39,101 nucleotides of DNA from Atopostipes sp043425375 (GCA_043425375.1 JBHWQC010000197.1:1-39101); one strand, 5' to 3'; positions 1-8,025 are shown, numbered from the stretch's first letter. Notes: generated from the letters alone by a model not told the origin. Program-made: numbers and translations.

Positions 1-293
1 TCAATCGCTTTTCCTCCGCCTAAACCAATCACGACATCGCTCTTTTCCTCTTTACCTATTTCAACAATCCGTTCAATTTCACTTTCAGAGGCCTCGCCAT
101 TAAACGGCTCACGATACACATCAAGTCCTTCGTCTTTCATCGCTTCCGCAAATTCTTCCCCGACGATTTCCCACACATCATCATCTGCCAGCAGCAATAC
201 ATTTGTGCCATACGCCTTTATTTCTCCTACGCGTTTAGTCAGGACATCTTTTCCTTGGATATAATGGGCTGGACTTTTGAATTCTCTAATCAT
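1..293 (-). CDS. gldA: Glycerol dehydrogenase, N-terminal part (cut by window edge)
   Basis: This iron/zinc-type alcohol dehydrogenase oxidises glycerol to dihydroxyacetone with NAD in the cytoplasm. Only the first 97 codons are present; the gene runs off the left edge. The protein begins MIREFKSPAHYIQGKDVL, and the nucleotide-binding GLGGGKAID motif is reached at the very edge, which is typical of the GldA family. The start is supported by AGGAGG at 302-307, 8 nt before the ATG. Metal ligands lie outside the window. A related polyol dehydrogenase of the same family cannot be excluded. Confidence 0.85.
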   Translation of the reverse strand, partial: MIREFKSPAHYIQGKDVLTKRVGEIKAYGTNVLLLADDDVWEIVGEEFAEAMKDEGLDVYREPFNGEASESEIERIVEIGKEEKSDVVIGLGGGKAI

Positions 294-362
294 TATTATC
301 GCCTCCTAAAAAAAGCCTACCATAAGTCCCTTTATGATGAAATCCATATCCCCTTAATATTT

Positions 363-399
363 AAAAACAGACAGGATTTTTGCCGATTCCTGTCTGTTT
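363..399 (-). terminator. Intrinsic terminator after the YccF gene
   Basis: Twelve-base arms AAACAGACAGGA (365-376) and TCCTGTCTGTTT (388-399) form a perfect hairpin. Read on the minus strand it is followed by a T run, just downstream of the stop of the YccF gene. Confidence 0.8.
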
Positions 400-404
400 C
401 TTCA

Positions 405-770
405 TTATATTCGGTAAATGCGCGCGCCAAATGGCAGCAAAGCGAGTTTGGCATGTTTAAAGTGTTGCAATCCAAATGGGATACCTACAATTGTTAGACA
501 AAAGATGGCACCTAGTGTGACTTCTTCGATCACCATAACAAAGCCGCCGAGCACAAGCCAAACGATATTGATTAAAAGAGATGCCCCATTCTCACTAAAT
601 TGAATCTCTTTTCCAAAAGGGGCTGCTGACATTTCGGCAAATTTAAAACATTGTCTGCCGACAGGGATTCCAATAATTGTAATTGACCAAAGAACACCGA
701 TCACAATCCACGAGAGCCAACTGATAAAGCCGCCTAAAATAAACCATAATATATTGCCTAGTATTCTCAC
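405..770 (-). CDS. YccF domain-containing small membrane protein
   Basis: This 121-residue protein has two similar hydrophobic halves, each ending in a G-I-P motif (IIGIPVGRQCFKFA and IVGIPFGLQHFKHAKL). This is the duplicated YccF (DUF307) inner-membrane domain. Length matches the family. The biochemical role of the family is not established. The start is GTG at 770; a GAGAGGA-type ribosome binding site lies at 781-788. It appears to be a single-gene unit ending at its own hairpin terminator. Confidence 0.85.
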   Translation of the reverse strand: MRILGNILWFILGGFISWLSWIVIGVLWSITIIGIPVGRQCFKFAEMSAAPFGKEIQFSENGASLLINIVWLVLGGFVMVIEEVTLGAIFCLTIVGIPFGLQHFKHAKLALLPFGARIYRI

Positions 771-829
771 TGTTCTTTTGTCCTCTCTGTATTAATTCTT
801 TCTTATTATAGAGGACTACCCTTTTAAAT

Positions 830-851
830 AAATCAGTCGGAGTACTGATTT
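830..851 (-). terminator. Probable weak terminator after the aldo/keto reductase gene
   Basis: AAATCAGT (830-837) and ACTGATTT (844-851) pair perfectly around a 6-nt loop. The minus-strand continuation is T-rich but not an unbroken T run, so the termination strength is uncertain. Confidence 0.5.
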
Positions 852-871
852 TAACGATTTTTTAACTAAAC

Positions 872-1732
872 TTAGCTAATTTGTGGCGGTCGTTCATTTT
901 TATTGTCGGGCTCCGTAAAATCTGGATGTGTCCACTTTGTTAAATAGGCCATATCTTCTTCATCGATTTCAAAATCAAAAATATCGAAATTTTCTTTGAT
1001 GCGTGCTGTATGGACCGATTTGGTCAACGGCACGACACCTAGCTGCAGATCAAAGCGCAGCAATAATTGTGCAGTCGATTTATTGTATTTCTCTGCCATC
1101 TTTTGCATGCGTTCGTCTTCTTTCAACACACCAAGTGGACTCAATGGAGAATAAGCTTGAACCACGATATCATGCGTTTGGCTGTATGCACGCGTCTCTT
1201 CTTGCAAAACGCCTGGATGAATAAGCAGCTGATTGACCATGGGCTGTATGCGGGCATTTTTCACTAAATTTTCTAAATGCTCCACCGAGAAATTACTGAC
1301 CCCAATGGCTTTCAGCACCCCTTCGTCATATAACTCTTCAAAGGCTCGCCATGTATCTAAATTCGACGCTTTCCAATTGTCCCCATGCCCCTTGACGACT
1401 GGCCAGTGAATTAAATACAAGTCTAAATAATTAGTGCCTAATTTTTTTAGCGTTTCATCCACTTCGCGGCGGACATTTTCATACCCATGGGCTTCATTCA
1501 TTAATTTACTTGTAAGAAACACGTCTTCTCGAGCAATGCCGCTTTCTTTAAGCCCCTGCCCGACCAGTTCTTCATTTTGATAAGCCCCGGCACCATCAAT
1601 ATGACGGTAACCCACTTCAATCGCCGTTTGTATTCCTTTTATTGCTTCTTTTGGGTTTGTATTCTGCCACATGCCAAACCCTAAAGCTGGCATTTTTGTG
1701 CCATTTTTAAGTGTATAAGTATCCAATGCCAT
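872..1732 (-). CDS. Aldo/keto reductase, 2,5-diketo-D-gluconate reductase type
   Basis: This is an NADPH-dependent cytoplasmic carbonyl reductase with a TIM barrel. Family motifs appear in order: NGTKMPALGFGMWQ, GYRHIDGAGAYQNE (catalytic Asp and Tyr), TSKLMNE (Lys), YLIHWPV (His), IGVSNFS, and YSPLSPLG near the cofactor site. The length of about 285 residues is normal; the natural substrate cannot be told from sequence. The start is doubtful: GAGGAGG at 1734-1740 lies only 1 nt from the ATG at 1732, but 7 nt from a TTG at 1726 (third codon), which may be the real start. Confidence 0.88.
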   Translation of the reverse strand: MALDTYTLKNGTKMPALGFGMWQNTNPKEAIKGIQTAIEVGYRHIDGAGAYQNEELVGQGLKESGIAREDVFLTSKLMNEAHGYENVRREVDETLKKLGTNYLDLYLIHWPVVKGHGDNWKASNLDTWRAFEELYDEGVLKAIGVSNFSVEHLENLVKNARIQPMVNQLLIHPGVLQEETRAYSQTHDIVVQAYSPLSPLGVLKEDERMQKMAEKYNKSTAQLLLRFDLQLGVVPLTKSVHTARIKENFDIFDFEIDEEDMAYLTKWTHPDFTEPDNKNERPPQIS

Positions 1733-1807
1733 TCCTCCTCATTTATTCTTTTCCTTCTTCATTTTACCAAATAAGAGAATCAATTGGGATGAAAGCCGCT
1801 TATGCAC

Positions 1808-1838
1808 AAAAAAGTACCTTGTAAAAAATCTACAATGT
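1808..1838 (-). terminator. Intrinsic terminator after the PTS gene
   Basis: ACCTTGTA (1816-1823) pairs with TACAATGT (1831-1838) with one mismatch, and a run of six T follows in minus-strand reading (1808-1813). Confidence 0.65.
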
Positions 1839-1850
1839 GCATTTTTCTTG

Positions 1851-3263
1851 TTAAGCGGTGGTTTGAGCAACGACTTCGTCACTTGGCTCTTCAAAGCCCA
1901 AGACCCAGGTCAAAACAAATCCTGCAACAAATGCAATCAGCATCATGATAATTGCATGAATAATATTGCTGCCACCATCTAAATAGATAGGCAGCGCCGG
2001 CAGACTCGGATTGGCAAAGGCATAGGCACGGACATCAAAGATTCCTGCATACAAACCGCCGATTCCACCACCAAGGATAGCTGCGTATAATGGTTTTCTC
2101 AAGAGTAATTCAATACCATATAAGGCCGGTTGAGACACACCCATTGTAGCCGTAACGGCAGCGGACACAGAATACGAACGGTAGGCGGTTTTTTTTGTTT
2201 TCAAAGCCACCGCTAACGCTACACCTGCATGGGCCATGTTTGCCGCCAACATACCAGGGCCTAAAATTGTTTCGTAGCCTAAGCTGGTTAATGATAATGT
2301 AGCAGCTGGGAATAAGGAATAATGGACGCCGGCCATAATTACAAATGGACTGAGCAGCCCCATCAGCGTTGGAACCAACCATGGCACAGTTGTTGTTAAA
2401 GCCCCTAATACAGCAGCGATGCCCTCACCAAAGGCATTTCCGATCGGACCTAAAACAAGGAGTCCTAATAGAGAGACAAGAATCAACGTAAACAAAGGAT
2501 TCACAACAGGGGCCAAAATTTCCGGTGAAATCTTTTTCAAAAAGCGCTCAATATAGCTCTGGGCCCACACAATTAAAATAATTGGAATCACACTGTTTGC
2601 ATAATTGATCGATTGAATCGGGATATTGAAGAAATCAGACCCCGGAAAAGCTTCAAGGCCCGCGATTAAATCCGGATGCAATAAGAAACCAGCCACCGTA
2701 ACGGCTAAATAGGGCGACGCTTTAAATACTTTTGCTGATGAGAAAGCTAACAGAATCGGCATAAAATAAAAGACCGCGCCAGAAATCGAATTTAATACGG
2801 CTTCCTCTGCATTTCCCTCTGGAACAATCCCCGTGACCAGTAACAGAATGGTGATTCCTTGTAAAATACCTGCCCCCGTTAACGGCGCAAGGATAGGCGC
2901 AAAAATCCCCTGTATCACATCCATTACCTTTTGACCGATATTTTTTTCTTCCTCTTCGCTAACAGTCTCTGTCTTTTCTAACTCCAGAGCCAAAGCTTCT
3001 TTTAGGTCCTGACTGACTCCCAGTGTTAGAGAATTCCCTTGTAAAAGAACTTCGCTGACCCCTTCTACTGCCTGTAAAGAGCTTTCCGCTACTTTTTCAG
3101 CAGCTTTTATTTGGAAGACCACTAAATCTGTCTCTCCAATCGTATAGGCTTCAATATTTCTGCGTTGACCAGAAAGTGCAATAATTGATCCTACTCTTTT
3201 ATTTGTTTCCAATACGTTCCCTGCTTTCCCTTTATATTCAAATAATCGCCTTACACTCAACAA
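1851..3263 (-). CDS. PTS EIIBC permease of the glucose/beta-glucoside superfamily with degenerate EIIB
   Basis: Residues about 110-460 form a polytopic EIIC sugar-transport domain (QGIFAPILAPLTGAGILQG, then MAGVHYSLFPAA, then MGVSQPALYG), ending at the VLGFEE linker where many relatives carry an EIIA. Residues about 30-95 align with EIIB: NIEAYTIGETDL occupies the place of NIESLTHCATRL, so the phosphorylated Cys is Gly and the following Arg residues are lost. The whole protein contains no cysteine. The assigned start is TTG at 3263. The frame is open upstream to a stop at about 3287-3289, but no ATG or GTG sits at the right distance from the GGAGGTGA ribosome site at about 3287-3294. No EIIA, regulator or hydrolase gene is adjacent, so the sugar is unknown. 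Confidence 0.8.
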   Translation of the reverse strand: MLSVRRLFEYKGKAGNVLETNKRVGSIIALSGQRRNIEAYTIGETDLVVFQIKAAEKVAESSLQAVEGVSEVLLQGNSLTLGVSQDLKEALALELEKTETVSEEEEKNIGQKVMDVIQGIFAPILAPLTGAGILQGITILLLVTGIVPEGNAEEAVLNSISGAVFYFMPILLAFSSAKVFKASPYLAVTVAGFLLHPDLIAGLEAFPGSDFFNIPIQSINYANSVIPIILIVWAQSYIERFLKKISPEILAPVVNPLFTLILVSLLGLLVLGPIGNAFGEGIAAVLGALTTTVPWLVPTLMGLLSPFVIMAGVHYSLFPAATLSLTSLGYETILGPGMLAANMAHAGVALAVALKTKKTAYRSYSVSAAVTATMGVSQPALYGIELLLRKPLYAAILGGGIGGLYAGIFDVRAYAFANPSLPALPIYLDGGSNIIHAIIMMLIAFVAGFVLTWVLGFEEPSDEVVAQTTA

Positions 3264-3328
3264 CCATCCAAAGAATTTTTCCTTAAGTCACCTCCAGTTT
3301 AGTACAAAAGGTTTTCCAGTACCACCTT

Positions 3329-3342
3329 CGGAAACGCTTTAG
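3329..3342 (-). promoter_or_regulatory. Possible cre-like site upstream of the PTS gene
   Basis: The minus strand reads CTAAAGCGTTTCCG. This matches the central AANCGNT core of the CcpA operator but deviates at both ends. Its position before a PTS gene makes catabolite control plausible, but this is not proved. Confidence 0.3.
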
Positions 3343-3374
3343 AACAAATCTTCACAAATTATTCCATACTGCAT

Positions 3375-3417
3375 AAAAAAATCCTTTTAACTGACGAATC
3401 GACGGCAGTTAAAAGGA
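3375..3417 (-). terminator. Intrinsic terminator after the DUF1002 gene
   Basis: TCCTTTTAACTG (3382-3393) and CAGTTAAAAGGA (3406-3417) form a perfect 12-bp stem. On the minus strand it is followed by a run of seven T. It also insulates the PTS gene downstream. Confidence 0.9.
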
Positions 3418-3426
3418 AGCTTGAGT

Positions 3427-4386
3427 TTACTTAAATAAATTAGTAATGGATTGGATAATCTCTCTAAAGAAGTTGGCGATTCGATCAAGCAAGCCGCTTT
3501 CTTCCGCTTGTTGCCAGGCGCCCTCTAAACGGTTACCTAAGTTGTTCGCAAATTCATTGAGCTGCTCTTTGACTTGCTGGGAATCAATCGCGCTAGTTTG
3601 TTGGTAGTTTTCAAAATAGTTGATCAAAATATTAATATTTTCGACTGAAATCACATTACGCAAGTTGTAGCGATCAAGTGCTTCATTGATGATTTGTTCA
3701 ATCTCTTCCCGTGTCGCTAATTGGTCGGTGCGGTCTTTGATGTCACCCAGCTGTTGTTTAATTTCAATGATAACGCCGTCTAGTCGCGAGGACTCTTCTT
3801 CATCTAAATTTTCGTCTTGTACAATTTCACTAGTAGCTTCTAATTCTTCTTGAGCAACTTCCATCCGCTCCTGATCCAATTCTTCCCCGTTTACATCCAA
3901 CGCTTTATAGACGCCGGTCAAAGCACTTTCACCAGTTACTGGGCGGATGCTGGCCACTTCAATATTCACATCCTCCACTCCCGCTGTAATGGCCGCATTT
4001 GTATATTGTTGGTCGGTAATGGTTGTGATATTTTCTGGCGTTAAAATGTCAACATTGACCCCGCTATTGTTGTCTTTTTGCACAAGAACTGAGGAAATCA
4101 TGCTGGCCGTATTTCCGGAACCATAACCTAAATAAGTCACTAAATCTTCCCCTAAAGCTGGTGTATGGGCCACGTTATCCAAGCTCTCGATATCAAATAA
4201 GTCAGCGGTGCTGGAAATTTCAGCCTCACTTAAGCCTCCGCCATACACGAAGGTCGGCTTGCCCCACGCTTCATCCACAACATTTGGATCAATGGCTTGA
4301 ACACTTTGTGCCCCTGCAGTCGCCAAAAGAGCGGTCGCTCCAAGTCCTAGAATTACTTGTTTTAATTTTTTTATCTCGTTTTTCAT
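3427..4386 (-). CDS. Secreted DUF1002 domain protein (YpuA-like)
   Basis: This 319-residue protein starts with a Lys-rich n-region, a hydrophobic core (ILGLGATALLATAGA) and a likely signal-peptidase site near SVQA-ID. Residues about 33-210 show DUF1002 features: an initial Gly-rich segment (FVYGGGLSEAEI), LVTYLGYG, and ILTPENITTIT. The C-terminal 100 residues are predicted helical and charged, finishing with an amphipathic tail (IANFFREIIQSITNLFK). The function of the family is unknown. The start is supported by AGGAG about 9 nt upstream. It is transcribed alone and divergently from glyA. Confidence 0.85.
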   Translation of the reverse strand: MKNEIKKLKQVILGLGATALLATAGAQSVQAIDPNVVDEAWGKPTFVYGGGLSEAEISSTADLFDIESLDNVAHTPALGEDLVTYLGYGSGNTASMISSVLVQKDNNSGVNVDILTPENITTITDQQYTNAAITAGVEDVNIEVASIRPVTGESALTGVYKALDVNGEELDQERMEVAQEELEATSEIVQDENLDEEESSRLDGVIIEIKQQLGDIKDRTDQLATREEIEQIINEALDRYNLRNVISVENINILINYFENYQQTSAIDSQQVKEQLNEFANNLGNRLEGAWQQAEESGLLDRIANFFREIIQSITNLFK

Positions 4387-4423
4387 ATAATTGAACTCCT
4401 TTAACTGGATTTATTTCAAGTAG

Positions 4424-4429
4424 ATTATA
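4424..4429 (-). promoter_or_regulatory. Candidate -10 box for the DUF1002 gene
   Basis: The minus strand reads TATAAT 38 nt before the ATG. The -35 region is poor, so only the -10 element is supported. Confidence 0.4.
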
Positions 4430-4482
4430 GCACAGTCTTCTCTAAAGTAGAAACAGACTAAAGACTGAGTATGTGTGAATAA

Positions 4483-4511
4483 TGGAAGTTGTTTCACAAA
4501 TCCTCTATAAT
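4483..4511 (+). promoter_or_regulatory. Candidate glyA promoter
   Basis: A consensus TATAAT lies at 4506-4511. A weak -35 (TGGAAG, 4483-4488) sits 17 nt upstream. The start site would fall about 45 nt before the glyA ATG chosen here. Confidence 0.45.
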
Positions 4512-4562
4512 TGGTTAAATAAATCCAAAGTGTTTGGAAAAACAGAAGAATGGGTGATTGGG

Positions 4563-5789
4563 ATGTTTGATAAAGAACTATTCGCTGCCATTGATCAGGA
4601 AAGAACACGCCAAGAAAACGGTATTGAATTAATTGCCTCGGAAAACTTTGTATCAAAAGAAGTGATGCTTGCGCAAGGAAGCGTTTTGACAAATAAGTAT
4701 GCAGAAGGGTACCCTGGACGACGATACTATGGCGGCTGTGAGTTTGTTGATGTAGTCGAAAATCTTGCCATTGATCGCGCCAAAGAATTGTTTAATGCCG
4801 AATATGCAAATGTCCAGCCGCATTCAGGCAGTCAAGCCAATATGGCGGTCTATAATGCCCTTTTAGAGCCGGGCGATAAAATTCTTGGCATGAATTTGAG
4901 CCATGGCGGCCATTTAACCCATGGCTCGCCGGTGAACTTCAGTGGAAAAATGTATGAGTTTATCGCGTATGGGGTAACGATTGAGGACGAAGTCATTGAC
5001 TATGAAGAAGTTCGTCGCATCGCTTTGGAAGAAAAACCGAAATTAATTGTCGCTGGAGCCAGCGCTTATTCACGCGCGATTGACTTTAAACAGTTTCGTG
5101 ACATTGCCGATGAGATCGATGCAAAGTTTATGGTTGACATGGCCCATATTGCAGGCTTAGTAGCAACTGGTCACCACCAAAACCCAGTTCCATATGCGGA
5201 TGTCGTCACGTCTACAACACATAAAACGTTGCGCGGACCTCGCGGCGGGCTTATTTTAGCGAAAAAAGAATATACTAAAAAATTAAACAGCGCCATTTTC
5301 CCAGGCATTCAAGGCGGGCCTTTGGAGCACGTGATTGCCGCCAAAGCAGTCGCCTTTTACGAAGCAATGCAGCCAGAATTTAAAGACTATAGTGAACAAG
5401 TCATCGCCAATGCCAAAACCATGGCAGAAACCTTTAACGATTCTAAATTTCATGTCGTAAGCAACGGTACAGACAATCATATGTTCCTGCTCGGTGTTTC
5501 TGAATATGGTCTCAATGGGAAAGAAATGGAAACTTTACTTGATCGTGTAGGAATTACCGTCAATAAAAATGGCATTCCGTTTGATGAACTGCCACCGACT
5601 AAAACAAGCGGTATTCGCATTGGAACACCTGCCGTAACCACACGCGGTTTTAAAGAAGAAGAGGTTCGTCAAGTCGCCAAGTGGATTATTCAAGTGGCAG
5701 AAAACCAGACGGATGATAAAGTCTTAAGCAGAATTGAAAAAGACGTCCGTGAGTTAACCGCTCAGCACCCTTTGTATTCAGAGGATTAA
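4563..5789 (+). CDS. glyA: Serine hydroxymethyltransferase
   Basis: This PLP enzyme interconverts serine and glycine with tetrahydrofolate, feeding one-carbon units to purine and thymidylate synthesis. The 408-residue length is normal for bacterial SHMT. Motifs seen are ELIASENF, NKYAEGYPGRRYYGG, PHSGSQAN, LSHGGHLTHG, VDMAHIAGL, and the lysine motif TSTTHKTLRGPRGG with the Schiff-base Lys at about residue 221. The frame is open further upstream to 4482, but the family N terminus (MFDKELFAAIDQERTRQ) and the candidate promoter at 4483-4511 favour 4563. The gene is monocistronic, flanked downstream by the 41-bp repeats and a terminator. Confidence 0.96.
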   Translation: MFDKELFAAIDQERTRQENGIELIASENFVSKEVMLAQGSVLTNKYAEGYPGRRYYGGCEFVDVVENLAIDRAKELFNAEYANVQPHSGSQANMAVYNALLEPGDKILGMNLSHGGHLTHGSPVNFSGKMYEFIAYGVTIEDEVIDYEEVRRIALEEKPKLIVAGASAYSRAIDFKQFRDIADEIDAKFMVDMAHIAGLVATGHHQNPVPYADVVTSTTHKTLRGPRGGLILAKKEYTKKLNSAIFPGIQGGPLEHVIAAKAVAFYEAMQPEFKDYSEQVIANAKTMAETFNDSKFHVVSNGTDNHMFLLGVSEYGLNGKEMETLLDRVGITVNKNGIPFDELPPTKTSGIRIGTPAVTTRGFKEEEVRQVAKWIIQVAENQTDDKVLSRIEKDVRELTAQHPLYSED

Positions 5790-5816
5790 AAAAAGCGGCC
5801 TAAAATAAATTATCGA

Positions 5817-5885
5817 TTAGATAGACGCTCTAACTCCTCTATAAATTGTATTACGTAGGAGATAAACGCTCCAACTCCTACATAA
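5817..5885 (+). repeat. Tandem pair of 41-bp repeats in the glyA 3' UTR
   Basis: Two units contain GATAGACGCTCTAAC (5820-5834) and GATAAACGCTCCAAC (5861-5875), exactly 41 bp apart. The second unit forms a hairpin GTAGGAG ... CTCCTAC. Related units with the same 41-bp period and orientation occur at 15458-15530. They lie between the stop codon and the terminator, so they should be transcribed. Confidence 0.8.
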
Positions 5886-5905
5886 TTCCAAGCAAAAATA
5901 AAAGC

Positions 5906-5948
5906 AATCACTAAGCACTCTTTTGAGCTTAGTGATTTCTTTATTTTA
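5906..5948 (+). terminator. Intrinsic terminator after glyA
   Basis: AATCACTAAGC (5906-5916) and GCTTAGTGATT (5927-5937) form a perfect 11-bp stem followed by a T-rich tract. The hairpin may also serve the convergent gene at 5977. Confidence 0.88.
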
Positions 5949-5976
5949 TGCAACAGACTTCGTTGTCTCACTTTTT

Positions 5977-7032
5977 TTATTTAGACGTATACTTCTTCAC
6001 TTTCGGTAAGATTTCTGTCCCAATTAATTCAATATTCTTCATGAGTTTATCGAATGGCACCCCGCCAAAATCCATTTGGGCAATATATCGTTGATGGCCA
6101 AACATTTCATATTGGTAAAGAATTTTTTCAACAATTTGATCCGGGCTGCCGATATTCATGACATTTTTTGGATCCATCCCTTGCGCAAATTGTCGCTTCG
6201 GAAAGCCTTGGCCATTCGTTAATTTCATCCCTTCATTGATATGCGGATAATATTCTTGAAAAGCCTGCTGCGTGGTTTCTGCCGCATAAAAGAAACCTGC
6301 CGTCGCAACCGGCAATTCTTTCGGGTCATGGCCCATTCGGCTTGCGGCTTCGCGGTACACCTCAATTGAATATTTAAAGGTTTCTGCAGGCCCACCTAGC
6401 ATCGCAATAAACATCGGGACTCCAGCATACCCTGCCTTGACTGCGCTGGCGGCTGGTCCACCTACTGCTCGCCAAATCGGCATCGAACCGTCTTTTGGTC
6501 GCGGAAGGACTTTTGCATTACGCAAAGGCGCACGAAATTCCCCTTCCCAATTGACGATTTCATGCGCATTAATTTGCAAGAGCAATTCAAATTTTTCTTC
6601 GTACAGTTCCTCATAATCTTTTAAATCATAACCTAATAAATCAAATACTCCTACACGCGAGGCCCGACCTGCAATAATTTCAGCACGCCCATCGGAAATC
6701 AAATCAAGCGTCGCAAAATCTTCATAGACACGGACCGGATCTAGCGTACTGACAATCGTGGACGAACTACCAATTTTAATTTTTTCTGTCGCTTGCGCAA
6801 TGGCAGCTAAGACAACCGAATGTGCTTGAGTGGTAAAATATTCTTGATGACTCTCTCCTACACTAAAGAAATCAAGGCCCGCTTCCTCAGAAATTTTTGC
6901 CAACTCAATAATCTCTTGTATACGTTGTTGTGCAGAAATCCTTTTTTCAGTATGTGGATTCTCTATATGATCGCCTAATGTATAGATTCCAAATTCTAGA
7001 CCATTCTTTGGATTTATACGGTATTGTTTCAT
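5977..7032 (-). CDS. LLM-class flavin-dependent oxidoreductase
   Basis: This 351-residue protein belongs to the bacterial luciferase-like monooxygenase superfamily (FMN/F420-type TIM barrel). Visible motifs are LEFGIYTLGDH at the start, AEEAGLDFF-like (ISEEAGLDFFSVGESH), KIKIGSSSTIVSTLDPVRVYEDFATLDLIS (first strand pair, given in parts) and GRAEIIAGRAS. The C-terminal part has the IGSPDQIVEKILYQYEMFG signature. Members act on varied substrates, so no reaction can be assigned. It is a single gene with AAGGGG about 10 nt before the ATG. Confidence 0.87.
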   Translation of the reverse strand: MKQYRINPKNGLEFGIYTLGDHIENPHTEKRISAQQRIQEIIELAKISEEAGLDFFSVGESHQEYFTTQAHSVVLAAIAQATEKIKIGSSSTIVSTLDPVRVYEDFATLDLISDGRAEIIAGRASRVGVFDLLGYDLKDYEELYEEKFELLLQINAHEIVNWEGEFRAPLRNAKVLPRPKDGSMPIWRAVGGPAASAVKAGYAGVPMFIAMLGGPAETFKYSIEVYREAASRMGHDPKELPVATAGFFYAAETTQQAFQEYYPHINEGMKLTNGQGFPKRQFAQGMDPKNVMNIGSPDQIVEKILYQYEMFGHQRYIAQMDFGGVPFDKLMKNIELIGTEILPKVKKYTSK

Positions 7033-7103
7033 TCAGTAAAACCCCTTTTAAATTATTTCCAAAACGAGATAACTTTATTATGCCATAAATTTTTACTGTA
7101 CAA

Positions 7104-7131
7104 GTAAAAAAACGTCTATTTCTAGACGTTT
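7104..7131 (-). terminator. Intrinsic terminator after the PAP2 gene
   Basis: AAACGTCTA (7110-7118) and TAGACGTTT (7123-7131) form a 9-bp stem with a 4-nt loop. A T run follows in minus-strand reading. Confidence 0.88.
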
Positions 7132-7147
7132 CTTTCTGGTGGTCTGA

Positions 7148-7858
7148 TTAAAAAGTATATTTCCTTTTTGGTCTAAATTCTTCTCGAGTAAAGCGTAAGC
7201 CTAGAAGACCAATGGATAAAAGCAGCCATGTAAAGCCCAGTGAAAAACCGCCAATGACATCACTTGGGTAATGGACACCTAAATAAATCCGACTCAACCC
7301 AATCAGTAAAATCAACAAGCCAAACAAAAACCCAAGCCCCCATTTTTCCCAACCTAAGTGCTGACGAGATGATTTTAAATAACGTAAAAGCAGAAAAAAT
7401 AACCCCCCATAGATAATCATGGACCCCATCGCATGGCCACTTGGGAAAGCATAACCCCCTTGTTCAATGAGGTGCTCAATTTGATCGGGGCGAACGCGCG
7501 CATACAATGCTTTCACTGCCGCATTTAAAAAGCCCGCTCCAATTAATACGGTCAAGCCGTACCATAAGCCTGTGCGCCATTTTTTAAGCAGAACCAAAAG
7601 GAGGGTCACTACTACCGTCACAAGTATCTGCGTTTCCCGGTCAGCCAGCCGAGTAATCGCAATCGCGACCGTAGTACGTGCCGGCTCTCTTAAATCATAG
7701 AACCAAGCACCAATTTCATAATCTTGAGCCGTCACCTGCGTCCCGTCAATGTAGCCAGTGATGGCAAAATATAAAAAAGGAAGCACACCAATCAGCGCCG
7801 CCATGTAAATTTTTTTCTGCCTATTTTTTTCATTTGTACGATTCGAATACCGTTTCAT
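7148..7858 (-). CDS. PAP2-family membrane phosphatase
   Basis: This 236-residue integral membrane protein has the three PAP2 motifs in order: KALYARVRP (K-x6-RP), FPSGHAMGS (PSGH) and SRIYLGVHYPSD (SR-x5-H-x3-D). About six hydrophobic segments are visible, the first right after the basic N terminus. Family members dephosphorylate lipid phosphates such as phosphatidic acid, phosphatidylglycerophosphate or undecaprenyl pyrophosphate on the outer face of the membrane; which one applies here cannot be decided. A ribosome site AAAGGC lies 9 nt before the ATG. Confidence 0.9.
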   Translation of the reverse strand: MKRYSNRTNEKNRQKKIYMAALIGVLPFLYFAITGYIDGTQVTAQDYEIGAWFYDLREPARTTVAIAITRLADRETQILVTVVVTLLLVLLKKWRTGLWYGLTVLIGAGFLNAAVKALYARVRPDQIEHLIEQGGYAFPSGHAMGSMIIYGGLFFLLLRYLKSSRQHLGWEKWGLGFLFGLLILLIGLSRIYLGVHYPSDVIGGFSLGFTWLLLSIGLLGLRFTREEFRPKRKYTF

Positions 7859-7956
7859 ACTTTCACAGCCTTTCCAGTTATTTCAATCATTATACATGAT
7901 GCAGGGAGACTCGACGAAACGAAGTCTTTTTAATTTCAGAATTTATTGGAATTCCT

Positions 7957-7985
7957 TTGACTTTCAAGGCATCCTTCTGTATAGT
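7957..7985 (+). promoter_or_regulatory. guaC promoter
   Basis: TTGACT (7957-7962) and TATAGT (7980-7985) are separated by exactly 17 bp, a strong housekeeping-sigma promoter. The predicted start near 7992 gives a leader of about 109 nt. Confidence 0.8.
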
Positions 7986-8025
7986 ATCAAAGGGAATCAA
8001 TTTTACCTCTCGGAATAGGCCCTTT

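Noticed and set aside
4433..4467. CAGTCTT ... AAGACTG inverted repeat between DUF1002 and glyA genes as an operator
   Set aside because: Arms are only 7 bp with a 21-nt gap; not distinguishable from chance.
4490..4497. TGTTTCAC before glyA as a parS site
   Set aside because: Only one 8-bp half matches parS; the second half is absent, so a ParB site is not supported.
4482..4562. In-frame extension of glyA to an upstream ATG
   Set aside because: The extra 27 residues are not part of the SHMT family and would overlap the predicted TATAAT promoter; the family N terminus begins at 4563.
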